A stretch of DNA of 64,000 nt. Origin: Brevibacillus borstelensis (GTDB lineage Bacteria > Bacillota > Bacilli > Brevibacillales > Brevibacillaceae). The DNA is taken from the NCBI RefSeq assembly GCF_003710865.1, contig NZ_RHHO01000011.1, positions 1-64,000 on the forward strand. Reading direction: 5' to 3'. The translations under genes and the position numbers were made by a program. The notes under the pieces were generated by a model. The model did not search any database and was not told where the DNA came from. It saw only the letters and a program-made list of their open reading frames with translations. Position 1 is the first letter of the stretch; each line of letters starts with the position of its first letter. Of this stretch, positions 16,159-25,163 are shown one piece after another.

Positions 16159-18708
16159 TTGAAAAAGGGGACTTTTGCCAAGCTGTTTTCCGTCACTACA
16201 GCCGTCGCGCTGGCCGGCAGTCTCGTCCTGCCGCTGGCGCCCCAGACCGCTCATGCCGACCGCGGTGTCGTCGACCTGTGGAAAGCGATCAAGCCGCTGA
16301 CCACGATTGCCAGCGCCATGAACACAGGCGCGCATCCCGACGACGAGCACAGCGCAATGCTGGCGTACCTGTCGCTGGGCAAGGGAGTGGACACGTCCAG
16401 CATCATCGCCAATCGCGGCGAAGGCGGACAGAACGAGATCGGCAGCGAGCTGGGCAATGCGCTCGGCATCATCCGCACGAGGGAGCTGCAGGAGGCGTCC
16501 AAGGTCACCAATGTGACGCTGGGCATCCTCAGCGAACAGATTGATGATCCCGTCTACGATTTCGGCTTCTCCAAAAGCCCGGACGAGACCCTTTCCAAAT
16601 GGGGAGAAGAGGAGGTCTATGAACGGCTGATCCGGAAAATCCGGGAGCTGAGACCTGACGTAGTCATTCCCGCTTTCCTGAACGAGCCTTCTACGCACGG
16701 ACATCATCGCGCCATCAATGTCATCACGGTCAGAGCGTTTGAGGACGCAGCCGACCCGAGCGTGTTTCCCGAGCATCTGGCCCAGGGGCTTTCGCCGTGG
16801 CAGGTCAAAAAGCTGTACGTCCCGGCGTCGGCAAAGGACTATGACGTCAGAGTGCCTGTAGGCGAGTATGACGAGATTTACGGAGCCTCGTATCTGCAAC
16901 TGGGCGAGGAATCCCGGTTTATGCACAAGAGCCAGGGGATGGGGCGGCACTATGATGAAGGCCCGAGCTACAATTACTACAAGCTGGAAAAGTCGGTCGT
17001 CCCGGAGAATACAGGGAACACAGCAAAGGAAAAAGAACCCGATTTCTTTGAAGGCATTGCCTATACATTTGACGATCTTGCCGAGGAAGTGAAGAAAGCC
17101 GCAGGCGGTGGCAAGCTGGCAGCGGAGCTGTCCGCGCTGCAAAAGGATGCCGACCGGGTGATCGCCGCCTATCCGAGCTTCGCCAGGGTGGCAGAAGAAG
17201 TCCACGCGATGCTGGCCGACGTCAGGAAAACAAAGGCGGTTGTGGAGGCATCCGGTCTGGAGCGTGCAGTGAAGCAGGATGTGCTGCATCGGCTGGAGGT
17301 AAAAGAAAACCAGCTCAGCAAAGCGAGTGCGGAAGCGTTGTCGCTCGTAGCCAAGGTGCGCCCGGAGACGGGCGAGCTGGTCGCGGGACAGACGGCCAAA
17401 GTAACCGTAACGGCTTATAATGGCGGCCAGGTGAAATGGAGTCAGGTGAAGCTGAGCTTGCATGTCCCGGAAGGATGGAAGGCGCGGGCAACAGGTCCGA
17501 CCAGCGTAAACGGTCTCGGATATAACCAGACGGCAAAAGCCGAATTCGAGGTGACGGTGCCAAGCAACGCGTCTTTGTTCCAGCCGTATCAAGAGCCTTT
17601 GATCACGGCGGATGTTGCGGTCACTGCCTTTGAAACGGCTTCTGTCACTCACGTCGTTCCTGCTGACGCGGTGGCCGTGCTGCCCGGCTTTGCCCTGTCG
17701 GTCAGCCCGGGCGCGACCGTGCTGAATACGCTCAAGCCGGAAGAGCCGATCTCGGTCAAGGTGACAGTCAAAAACTACAATCCGGGAGCAGCCAATTCCG
17801 CCATTTCGCTGGAGCTGCCGGATGGCTGGTCTGCTGAACCGAAGTCCGTGCCTGTTTCCTTCGCGGCCAAAGGTGAGACCAAATCGGCAGCGTTTACGGT
17901 GAAGCCGGGATCTTCGGTAAAGCCGGGCCAATACAAGGTAACGGCTGTCGCCCGCGGAAACGGAAAGGAAAGCCGCCAAGGCGCCCAGGTGATCCGCTAT
18001 CTGCATATCGGCACCACATACTTTGTCCAACCGGCAGAGGTTGCGATCCAGGCCTTTGATCTGAACGTGCCGGAGGGCTTGAAGGTCGGGTACGTCTCCA
18101 GCGGCTTTGACAACATCGACCAATACTTGCGCCAAGTCGGGGTGGACGTCGTTTCGCTCAGCGCCAAAGACATCGAATCGGGCGATCTGAGTCAGTACGA
18201 TTCGATCGTGCTGGGCATCCGCGCCTACGGATTCCGGCCGGAGCTGATTCCGAGCAATGCCCGCCTGCTCAAATACGTGGAGGACGGAGGCAACCTGGTG
18301 GTGCAGTACCACAAGCCGGAAGACAAATGGAAGCCGGAGCTGACGCCGTATCCGATCACCATCGGGACGCCGCTGATCCAATGGCGCGTGACGGACGAGA
18401 ATTCCAAAGTGACGATGCTGGCGCCTGAGCATCCGATCTTCAACACGCCCAACAAAATCACGGACGAAGACTGGAATCATTGGATTCAGGACCGTTCCGC
18501 CTACAATCCGTCCAAATGGGCGAAGGAATATGTGGAGCTGATCAAAAATGGCGATCCGGGCGAGAAGGAGTTTACCGGTACGTTCCTCACCGCCACATAC
18601 GGAAAAGGGACGTATACGTACAGCTCGCTCGTCTGGTACCGTGAAATACCTGCGCTGGTGCCGGGGGCGATCCGGCTGTTTGTCAACATGGCCAGTCTGA
18701 AGCAATAA
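16159..18708 (+). CDS. Large secreted PIG-L (LmbE-type) deacetylase with NEW3-like and ThuA/GATase-like C-terminal domains
   Basis: I start this at TTG 16159, directly after ggaggaggg; the in-frame ATG at 16144 overlaps that ribosome site. The signal peptide runs LKKGTFAKLF...TAHA|D. Next comes a PIG-L domain with the zinc motif HPDDE (about residue 60) and HGHHRAI downstream, typical of N-acetylglucosamine deacetylases. A helical linker and two beta-sandwich repeats (NEW3-like, about 400-620) follow. The last 200 residues resemble ThuA/glutamine-amidotransferase-like folds (VVLGIRAYGFRPEL, GGNLVVQYH). At 849 residues it is much longer than a stand-alone PIG-L enzyme. It probably deacetylates an extracellular amino-sugar conjugate before uptake by the adjacent importer. 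Confidence 0.82.
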   Translation: MKKGTFAKLFSVTTAVALAGSLVLPLAPQTAHADRGVVDLWKAIKPLTTIASAMNTGAHPDDEHSAMLAYLSLGKGVDTSSIIANRGEGGQNEIGSELGNALGIIRTRELQEASKVTNVTLGILSEQIDDPVYDFGFSKSPDETLSKWGEEEVYERLIRKIRELRPDVVIPAFLNEPSTHGHHRAINVITVRAFEDAADPSVFPEHLAQGLSPWQVKKLYVPASAKDYDVRVPVGEYDEIYGASYLQLGEESRFMHKSQGMGRHYDEGPSYNYYKLEKSVVPENTGNTAKEKEPDFFEGIAYTFDDLAEEVKKAAGGGKLAAELSALQKDADRVIAAYPSFARVAEEVHAMLADVRKTKAVVEASGLERAVKQDVLHRLEVKENQLSKASAEALSLVAKVRPETGELVAGQTAKVTVTAYNGGQVKWSQVKLSLHVPEGWKARATGPTSVNGLGYNQTAKAEFEVTVPSNASLFQPYQEPLITADVAVTAFETASVTHVVPADAVAVLPGFALSVSPGATVLNTLKPEEPISVKVTVKNYNPGAANSAISLELPDGWSAEPKSVPVSFAAKGETKSAAFTVKPGSSVKPGQYKVTAVARGNGKESRQGAQVIRYLHIGTTYFVQPAEVAIQAFDLNVPEGLKVGYVSSGFDNIDQYLRQVGVDVVSLSAKDIESGDLSQYDSIVLGIRAYGFRPELIPSNARLLKYVEDGGNLVVQYHKPEDKWKPELTPYPITIGTPLIQWRVTDENSKVTMLAPEHPIFNTPNKITDEDWNHWIQDRSAYNPSKWAKEYVELIKNGDPGEKEFTGTFLTATYGKGTYTYSSLVWYREIPALVPGAIRLFVNMASLKQ

Positions 18709-18774
18709 ATATACAGCAAGCGATCGCAAAGAAAATGCGGGATACCCGACGCAGACAAGAAAGGCGAGAGAAGC

Positions 18775-18804
18775 GGGAGGCTGCCGTTTGCCGGCTGTCC
18801 TCCC
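18775..18804 (+). terminator. Weak hairpin after the PIG-L gene, possible terminator
   Basis: gggagg...cctccc with a partly paired middle is followed by tgtttcc. The T-tract is short, so this may only slow or partly stop transcription before the lyase gene at 18886. Confidence 0.3.
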
Positions 18805-18885
18805 TGTTTCCAGCCTTGGGGAAGCTTTAACCGAAGAACGTATATCCTCTAAAAAATAAAGAAATGGCCGGAAGGAGAAACACCG

Positions 18886-20394
18886 ATGGATACCAAAGAA
18901 CGGATCTTTCAGCAGGAGGGGGACCACTTCCCTGGAAAGACGTATGTCGAAGCAGTATTGGAGCCAGCCTTTACGGAAGCCAAAACCCATCTTTTGACGC
19001 CGATGATGGCGATCAACAAGGCCCATCTCATCATGCTTCGCGAGCAGGAGCTGATCACGGATGGAGAGGCCAAACAGATCGCCCGTTCGCTGCGCGGCAT
19101 CGATCTGGAAGAGCTGCGTCGCTCCTCGTACACGGGACAATTTGAGGATTTGTTCTTTCAGGTGGAGAGCAAGCTTCTGGAGCTGGCGGGTGACGTCGCG
19201 GGCAATCTGCATCTGGCCCGCAGCCGCAATGACATGGGTGTCACCATTTATCGCATGGTACTGCGCGAGAAATTGCTGGTGACACTATCGTCAGCTATCG
19301 CCCTGAAAGAGCAATTGCTCCGGTTTGCAGATGAACACGCGGAAACGGTCATGATCGGGTATACGCATACACAGCAGGCTCAGCCGACGACCATGGCCCA
19401 CTATATCATGGCCGTGGTCGATTCGCTGACGCGGGATATCCGCAGGCTGATCAGCGCGTATCGGACCTGCAACCGCAGCCCGATGGGGGCGGCAGCACTG
19501 ACGACGTCCGGTTTCCCGATCAGCCGGGAGCGGGTGATGAAGCTGCTGGCCTTTGACGAGCTGGTAGAGAATGCATACGATGCGATCGGAGGCGCCGACT
19601 ATTTGGGTGAAGTCGCTACGGCTGTGCAGCTGGCATCGATCAACCTGGGACGTACCGTTCAGGATATGCTGCAGTGGTGTACACAGGAGTTTGCCGTATT
19701 GAAAGTGGCAAGCCCCTATGTACAGATCAGTTCGATCATGCCGCAGAAGCGAAATCCCGTCTCTTTCGAACACATGCGGTCCCTGCTGTCGTCGGCGGCT
19801 GGCAACGCCAGTACCGTTTTGACGATGATGCACAACACTCCGTTCGGCGACATCGTCGATACGGAGGACGACATGCAGCCGTACGCATGGCGCAGCCTGT
19901 CTGTCCTCGATCAGATGTACCGGCTGATGGCCTGCGTGGTAGGGACGATGGACGTCAACAAACAGGGCTTGCTGGAGCGGGCCAAGGGCAGCTTTGCCAC
20001 GGTAACGGAGCTGGCTGATACCCTTGTTCGGACGGACCGCCTGTCTTTCCGCACCTCCCACCACATCGTCAGCAGAGTGGTAAAAGAAGCGATGGCACGC
20101 GGACTTCGGGCCGATGAGATCGGGCTCGATCTCGTTCAGGAGGCGGCACAGGCCGTTATCGGAAGAAACATGAGTCTGACCGAGCAAGAGCTCAGGCAGG
20201 CGCTTGATCCCGTTCATTTTGTGGCGATCCGCAAGCTACCCGGGGGTCCCAGCCCAGATGAAATGAGACGCATGATCACCCATCGCAAGCAAGAAGGCCA
20301 AACCGACTCGGCCTGGCTTGCAGCGGAGAAGGAAACAGTTCGGCAAGCTATGAGCTATCTTGATCAGATCACGTCCGAATGGAGTGAAGCATGA
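18886..20394 (+). CDS. Argininosuccinate lyase homologue of the fumarase/aspartase superfamily, atypical signature
   Basis: A 502-residue lyase, somewhat longer than normal ArgH (about 460). The superfamily loop SSIMPQKRNP (about 282) and the second conserved region HTHTQQAQPTT (about 160) are present. The substrate-binding motif that reads HTGRSRNDQ or HTARSRNDQ in true argininosuccinate lyases is HLARSRNDM here, altered at the Thr and Gln positions. No argG is next to it. The neighbours are deacetylases, a sugar kinase and an Asp/Glu racemase. I infer a C-N or C-O lyase releasing fumarate or a similar acid from a conjugate, not arginine synthesis. ATG 18886 follows ggaaggag. It overlaps the kinase gene by four bases. 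Confidence 0.8.
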   Translation: MDTKERIFQQEGDHFPGKTYVEAVLEPAFTEAKTHLLTPMMAINKAHLIMLREQELITDGEAKQIARSLRGIDLEELRRSSYTGQFEDLFFQVESKLLELAGDVAGNLHLARSRNDMGVTIYRMVLREKLLVTLSSAIALKEQLLRFADEHAETVMIGYTHTQQAQPTTMAHYIMAVVDSLTRDIRRLISAYRTCNRSPMGAAALTTSGFPISRERVMKLLAFDELVENAYDAIGGADYLGEVATAVQLASINLGRTVQDMLQWCTQEFAVLKVASPYVQISSIMPQKRNPVSFEHMRSLLSSAAGNASTVLTMMHNTPFGDIVDTEDDMQPYAWRSLSVLDQMYRLMACVVGTMDVNKQGLLERAKGSFATVTELADTLVRTDRLSFRTSHHIVSRVVKEAMARGLRADEIGLDLVQEAAQAVIGRNMSLTEQELRQALDPVHFVAIRKLPGGPSPDEMRRMITHRKQEGQTDSAWLAAEKETVRQAMSYLDQITSEWSEA

Positions 20395-21449
20395 TGACCG
20401 TGACACGCATTCCCCTCTTGGCCGTAGACGGCGGGGGAACAAAGTGTCTGGCCGTATTGGTTGACGACTCGCAACAGATCGTGGCTACGGGTCGTGCGGG
20501 CTCCTGCAACTACCAGGGGATTGGCAAAGAGCTGGCAGCCCGGGAGCTGGAGGCGGCGATACGGGCAGCGCTGCAGGAAGCCGGAGTCCGGCAGGAGACA
20601 GCGAGCGCAGACGAACCTCCATCGACTCGCCGCTCCAGCGATCGCCAGACTCGGGAGAACAGCCCTGCGCTTGGGAAGGAAACGCTGGAAATTGAATGCG
20701 CGGTGTTTGGACTGGCCGGACTGGATACCGAATACGACCGGCGCGTGATTACGGAAATGGTGGTTGCCGTCTTGCAAAAGCTGCAAGTACATGTGCGCCA
20801 TTTGCTGGTGGAAAACGACGGCTTCGCCGCCCTTTTGGGGGCCACAAACGGGGAGCCGGGAATTCTCGTCATTGCTGGTACCGGTTCGATCGCCTTCGGT
20901 GTCAACAAGGCTGGCGAAACGGCCCGATCAGGCGGTTGGGGCCATCGGGTCGGAGACGAAGGGAGCGGCTACTGGATCGGCAAACAGGCCGTTACGGCTG
21001 TGCTGAGGGCAGCGGATGGACGCGGAAGCCAGACTGTACTGACAGACCTGCTGCTGCCGCATATCGGTCTTGCTCACGTAGAAGAGCTGTTTAACTGGAC
21101 ATACGGTTCGGAATACTCCGTCGACAAGCTCGGGGAGCTCTCTCTTCTCGTCAGCCAGGCAGCCGACCGTGGAGACTCTGTTGCCCTCGGCATTTTGGAG
21201 AGGGCGGGAGAAGAGCTGTTTCTTGCGGCCAAAGCAGTGATGGAGCGGCTGGGCATGGGCAGAGAGCCGTTCAAAATGATCCTTCAGGGAGGCGTCTTGC
21301 AAAACGATGAGCGGGTCCGTTCGATCGTCATGCAGCGAATCCGCTCGGCGGCTCCCCAGGTTGTGATCGACAAGGCTCAAAACGAACCTATTTACGGTGT
21401 AATCGCCAAAGGATTGGCATATCTCAAAGGGAGAACCGAGAGACATTGA
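20391..21449 (+). CDS. BadF/BadG-type ATPase, N-acetylglucosamine kinase-like
   Basis: A 352-residue member of the ASKHA kinase superfamily. The first phosphate loop is AVDGGGTKCLAV (about 10-21) and the second is VIAGTGSIAFG (about 160-170). The closest known roles are N-acetylglucosamine kinase and related amino-sugar kinases. A poorly conserved, polar insert follows the first sub-domain (about residues 65-100). Two ATGs occur at 20391 and 20394; the first overlaps the lyase stop, giving tight coupling. It would phosphorylate the sugar freed by the lyase or the deacetylases of this cluster. Confidence 0.8.
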   Translation: MMTVTRIPLLAVDGGGTKCLAVLVDDSQQIVATGRAGSCNYQGIGKELAARELEAAIRAALQEAGVRQETASADEPPSTRRSSDRQTRENSPALGKETLEIECAVFGLAGLDTEYDRRVITEMVVAVLQKLQVHVRHLLVENDGFAALLGATNGEPGILVIAGTGSIAFGVNKAGETARSGGWGHRVGDEGSGYWIGKQAVTAVLRAADGRGSQTVLTDLLLPHIGLAHVEELFNWTYGSEYSVDKLGELSLLVSQAADRGDSVALGILERAGEELFLAAKAVMERLGMGREPFKMILQGGVLQNDERVRSIVMQRIRSAAPQVVIDKAQNEPIYGVIAKGLAYLKGRTERH

Positions 21450-21459
21450 GGTGAAAAGT

Positions 21460-22197
21460 ATGAAACGATGGATGTTTGTGTTTCCCCATCCCGACGACGA
21501 ATCTTTTGCATGTGCCGGAACATTGGCAAGGTGCCGGGACGCTGGACATGAAACGTGTCTCGTTTGCGTCACGTCCGGCTGCAAGGGGCGTCCTGGTCCG
21601 TTTCCCATCAACTGCCGGGAAGAGCTGGCCCGGCATCGGGAGCAGGAGCTTGCGCGTGCAGCCGACGTTTTGGGGATCGGAAAGCTGGAGCTACTCCGTT
21701 ATCCGGATGGCGGATTGTCAGCAGTGGAGCCGGAAGAGCTTGCAGAGCGCATTTGCCAGTTGATCGTGGATTGGAAACCAAACGTGATAGTCACGTTTCC
21801 GCCGGACGGCGTGACCGGGCATCCCGATCATATCGCCGCCTCCAATGCTACCGTTGCCGCAGTGGAACGGGCGGAACAGCAACTGCAAAACGGGGAATAC
21901 CCCTCGCTCTATTTCGTATCCATTCCGCATTACTACGACCATTGCCCCGACAAGGGACCGAGGCCGGCCGTCCCCATTACAGGAAAGGTGGACATCACGC
22001 TATACCGTGAACAAAAAGCGGAAGCGCTGCGTGCCCATCAAAGCCAGGAATACTCGGTCAATCGGGCTTATCCGGGCGTAATGAACGGAGACAGCAGCGT
22101 AATCGGTTGTTACGAATACTATACACTGGTGCGAGAGAGAGGCAGGGCCGTCACTCCGGTTTCCCCCGAGAAAGAGATTCCCTTGATCCACCTGTAG
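21460..22197 (+). CDS. Cytosolic PIG-L family deacetylase (BshB/LmbE-like)
   Basis: A 245-residue zinc deacetylase. It opens with FVFPHPDDESFACAGT, where HPDDE supplies metal ligands, and has GHPDHIAA further on. ATG 21460 is six bases after gaggtg; a GTG three codons upstream overlaps that site. There is no signal peptide, so unlike the first PIG-L protein of the cluster it acts inside the cell. Relatives deacetylate GlcNAc-malate in bacillithiol synthesis (BshB) or GlcNAc-linked lipids. Having a secreted and a cytosolic member in one operon is unusual and suggests a substrate with more than one acetylated amino sugar, or processing on both sides of the membrane. Confidence 0.83.
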   Translation: MKRWMFVFPHPDDESFACAGTLARCRDAGHETCLVCVTSGCKGRPGPFPINCREELARHREQELARAADVLGIGKLELLRYPDGGLSAVEPEELAERICQLIVDWKPNVIVTFPPDGVTGHPDHIAASNATVAAVERAEQQLQNGEYPSLYFVSIPHYYDHCPDKGPRPAVPITGKVDITLYREQKAEALRAHQSQEYSVNRAYPGVMNGDSSVIGCYEYYTLVRERGRAVTPVSPEKEIPLIHL

Positions 22198-22241
22198 ACT
22201 TATACTAAGGGAAAACAAATTGGTGAAGGGGGAGCGGGCTA

Positions 22242-22946
22242 ATGAAGACGATTGGATTGATCGGCGGGATGAGCTGGGAGTCCTCCGCGGTGTATTATCG
22301 TTTGCTGAATGAGGCCGTAAAGGCGGAAAGAGGAAATTTGCATTCTGCCAAATGCCTGCTGTTCTCCGTTGATTTCGCAGAAATTGCGCATTTGCAGCAT
22401 CAGGGAGAATGGGCGGAACTGGGCCGGGAAATGGTGCGTGCAGCCCAAAGACTGGAGGCCGCCGGTGCCGATATGATTGTGCTTTGCACAAATACGATGC
22501 ACAAGGTCGCGGAGAAGATCGAGACACAGGTCCCGCTTCCCTTTATCCATATCGCTGACGCTACGGCTCACTCCATCAAGGCTGCCGGTTTAACGAGAGT
22601 GGGCCTGCTTGCCACCCGTTTTACGATGGAAGAGGAGTTTTACACGGGAAGGCTGAGGGACAAGCACGGCTTGGACGTGCTCATTCCTTCTGCGGAGGAA
22701 CGGGAAGCCGTGCATGAAATTATTTACACGGAGCTATGCCAGGGAGTAATCCGGGAAGAGTCGAAAGGCAGGTATCTGGAAATAATCCGACGCCTGATCG
22801 AGCAGGGGGCCGAGGGAATCATCCTGGGCTGCACGGAAATCGGCCTTTTGATCGGGCAGCAAGACTGTGCCGTGCCCGTTTTTGACACCACCCGGATTCA
22901 CGCGGAAGCCGCTGTCCGCTACGCTCTCGGGGACGATGCCGAATAA
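22242..22946 (+). CDS. Aspartate/glutamate racemase family protein (YgeA-like)
   Basis: A 234-residue cofactor-independent racemase. The two catalytic cysteines are C82 in LCTNTMHK and C197 in LGCTEIGLLI, and the N-terminal nucleotide-like loop is GLIGGMSWES. ATG 22242 follows gaaggggga. It is the last gene of the ROK-linked run and ends in a terminator. In this context it may convert D-Asp or D-Glu (for example from peptidoglycan or an amino-acid-linked sugar) to the L-form. Broad amino-acid racemase activity is equally possible. Confidence 0.85.
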   Translation: MKTIGLIGGMSWESSAVYYRLLNEAVKAERGNLHSAKCLLFSVDFAEIAHLQHQGEWAELGREMVRAAQRLEAAGADMIVLCTNTMHKVAEKIETQVPLPFIHIADATAHSIKAAGLTRVGLLATRFTMEEEFYTGRLRDKHGLDVLIPSAEEREAVHEIIYTELCQGVIREESKGRYLEIIRRLIEQGAEGIILGCTEIGLLIGQQDCAVPVFDTTRIHAEAAVRYALGDDAE

Positions 22947-22979
22947 AAAGGAGGGGATGACGCAATCCCCTCCTTTTTT
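22945..22979 (+). terminator. Strong Rho-independent terminator ending the ROK-linked cluster
   Basis: aaaaggaggggat/atcccctcctttttt forms a long stem with a 5-base loop (gacgc) and a T7 tract. It overlaps the racemase stop codon. Confidence 0.88.
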
Positions 22980-23058
22980 GTGGCAGCCGATTATGGAGAG
23001 TCCGCGTTTTCGACCTGTTCGAAAAGCGGCTCAGGCTTTGCTGACCTTATCCGGCAGC

Positions 23059-23976
23059 TTATGTAACCGATTTGGAGTGTTTTTTGGTATGGGCGATCGC
23101 TGTCTGGATATAGGCAGTCAACGTATCGATAAACGTTCGGGCTGCAAATCCCATGTATCTGTCCGAACGATGGACGATACAGATGTCCTGGCAAGGCGTC
23201 GGATCCAGAAGCGAGATGATCGCGATCTCTTTTCGGTTGAGATTTTCCAGCAGCAGTCGGGGCAGTACGCATGCACCGATCCCCTGCTCCACCAGTGTGA
23301 GCAGAGAGGACAGGGTGGTCGTTTCGATATGCGGCTGCAGACGGAAACCTTCCTGGAGACAATAACGGCTGATCACTTGCCTGACTTGATGATCCGGGGG
23401 AAACATCACCATTTTCAAGTGCTGCAGCCCGGCAAAGGGGATCGCTTTTTCCTTGGCGAGCGGGTGGTCTGCACGGATAGCCAAGGCAAATTCTTCGTGA
23501 AATAACGGCAGCACGGTCATTCGTTCAGCGGGGGGAGGCGTGGTCGTGACGCCAATGTCGATAGTGCCGCTGATGACCTGCTCCAAAACCTTCGTAGATT
23601 CGATGACGGATAAAGACAATTGCGGGTAGGTTCGGTGGAATTCCACAAGCAGAGCATCAAAGAGAAGATCCGCATCTCCGGGCAGAACCCCGATCGTGAG
23701 CGTTCCGCCTTGCACATTTTTCATTTCGGCAATGGCGTCGCGGGCATAGGCAAGATGGGAAAAAACATGGCGGCTTTGTTCCAGCAACACTTTCCCTGCT
23801 TCTGTCATCGCGATTCTTTTACCCATGCGATCAAAGAGCGGGACGCCTAACTCGCTCTCCAAAAGCTTGATCTGTTGGCTGAGATTGGACTGTGTGGTGC
23901 AAAGCTTCTCGGATGCCCTGGAAAAATGCATCTCCTCGCAAACAGCGATAAAGTACTCCAATTGTCGCAGCTCCAT
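23059..23976 (-). CDS. LysR-family transcriptional regulator (CynR/OxyR-like layout)
   Basis: A 305-residue LysR-type regulator. The helix-turn-helix lies in residues 1-60 (SRASEKLCTTQSNLSQQIKLLESELGVPLFDR), followed by the effector domain. It is transcribed divergently from the DinB-type gene, with a 144-base gap that holds a possible TATAAT on the minus strand (about 24017-24022). By position it may control its own expression and the DinB-type gene. The effector is unknown. Confidence 0.85.
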   Translation of the reverse strand: MELRQLEYFIAVCEEMHFSRASEKLCTTQSNLSQQIKLLESELGVPLFDRMGKRIAMTEAGKVLLEQSRHVFSHLAYARDAIAEMKNVQGGTLTIGVLPGDADLLFDALLVEFHRTYPQLSLSVIESTKVLEQVISGTIDIGVTTTPPPAERMTVLPLFHEEFALAIRADHPLAKEKAIPFAGLQHLKMVMFPPDHQVRQVISRYCLQEGFRLQPHIETTTLSSLLTLVEQGIGACVLPRLLLENLNRKEIAIISLLDPTPCQDICIVHRSDRYMGFAARTFIDTLTAYIQTAIAHTKKHSKSVT

Positions 23977-24120
23977 GTATCCCTCTCCCCGCAGTTATCA
24001 TCACTTTCAGTAATCATTATAATCGGAAACTGGCGATTGTAGAGTTTTTTTGAAAAGGGTACAGTTGTTTTGACAGGAAGCACACAGTCAATAACGGAGA
24101 ATGAATGGAGGAATGGTCTT

Positions 24121-24594
24121 ATGTCTCAAAACATTGTCAACACCGCAAAATCTGTTCGGCAAATCGTCCTGCACCAGGTTCAATCCATCCCCGAGGAGCT
24201 GTTCGATGCTCAACCTCCACAGTTTACCAATACGATCAGATGGAATGTCGGCCATATCGTCTTTTGCCTGGAATCCTTTCTCTCCCTGGGCTTCCCGGAC
24301 ACCTCACGCCTTCCGGAGTCGTATGCTGCCTTGTTCAATACGGGGACGAAGCCGTCCGATTGGACCGCTGAGCCTCCAACAAAAGAAGAGCTTGTCGAGC
24401 ACTTGTCCGAGCAGCTTGCCCGCATCGCAGAGATAGCTCCCGGCAAGCTCGAGGAACCGCTGAAGTCGCCGGTGGAAATGGGACCGCTCCGTTTTACAAC
24501 AGTCGGCGAGGTCGTGAACTTTGCCATCGTCCATGAAGCGATGCATTCCTCAACCATTTCCAGCTTGCTGAAAGTCGTGCAATACGGGAAATAA
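24121..24594 (+). CDS. DinB-family protein
   Basis: A 157-residue four-helix-bundle protein of the DinB/YfiT metalloenzyme superfamily. The expected metal-binding histidines are visible: H18 in LHQVQ, one in WNVGHIVF (about 44), and HEAMHSS near residue 140. Members include thiol-S-transferases (for example bacillithiol transferases) and damage-inducible proteins of unknown role. ATG 24121 follows ggaggaatgg. It is monocistronic with its own terminator. Confidence 0.8.
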   Translation: MSQNIVNTAKSVRQIVLHQVQSIPEELFDAQPPQFTNTIRWNVGHIVFCLESFLSLGFPDTSRLPESYAALFNTGTKPSDWTAEPPTKEELVEHLSEQLARIAEIAPGKLEEPLKSPVEMGPLRFTTVGEVVNFAIVHEAMHSSTISSLLKVVQYGK

Positions 24595-24601
24595 ACGCAA
24601 G

Positions 24602-24631
24602 AAAACGCTTGGATGGTCTCCAAGCGTTTTT
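24602..24631 (+). terminator. Rho-independent terminator after the DinB-type gene
   Basis: An 11-bp stem, aaaacgcttgg/ccaagcgtttt, with a 7-base loop and a short T-tract. The A-tract on the other side makes it usable from both directions. Confidence 0.85.
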
Positions 24632-24674
24632 CCATGTCATGTTCATATGCTTCTATAACGAATGGACGTGTTGC

Positions 24675-25058
24675 CTAGACCTCGGAAGCATGGATCTGTT
24701 GCTTTAAATCCGCCATCCGCTTTTTTCCCCATTCATACATCATCTCGACGATCGGCAGCAGCGTCATGCCGAGCTCAGTCATGGAGTACTCGACCTTCGG
24801 GGGAACTTCCGGGTATACCTCTCTATGAACGATCCCGTCTTCCATCAGCTCGCGGAGTTGATTGGTCAACATTTTATGGGATATTTTCGGAAACAGCCTC
24901 TGGAGGTCGCTAAACCGATGCGGCCCCTCAACACCCAAGTGCCACAAAATGACGACCTTCCATTTTCCGCTGATGATGGACAGTGTAAGCTCCTTTTCAC
25001 AATTGAAATCGCCATTTTTGAGCTTTTCCTGAATTTCTTTTCGCAATTTGTCTGACAT
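24675..25058 (-). CDS. HxlR-family transcriptional regulator
   Basis: A 127-residue winged-helix regulator of the HxlR type: the N-terminal cysteine (FNCEKE, about 20), then [41 protein letters not shown] as the recognition region, and VEYSMTELG in the wing. HxlR proteins often sense reactive electrophiles or thiol state through that cysteine. It is divergent from a DJ-1/PfpI gene, the usual kind of target. The gap contains a perfect palindrome at 25164-25177. Confidence 0.87.
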   Translation of the reverse strand: MSDKLRKEIQEKLKNGDFNCEKELTLSIISGKWKVVILWHLGVEGPHRFSDLQRLFPKISHKMLTNQLRELMEDGIVHREVYPEVPPKVEYSMTELGMTLLPIVEMMYEWGKKRMADLKQQIHASEV

Positions 25059-25163
25059 CGCTTCCTACGCCTCCTTCTCCAATAGTAACATTTTTGTAAC
25101 CATCGAACAAAAAAGTGCATGCTTCCCGCCATGGGTAAATGACGATAGGATGAGAGTATCTTT

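Noticed and set aside
18886-20394. Calling the lyase argH
   Set aside because: Signature residues differ at two substrate-contact positions and no arginine gene is nearby.
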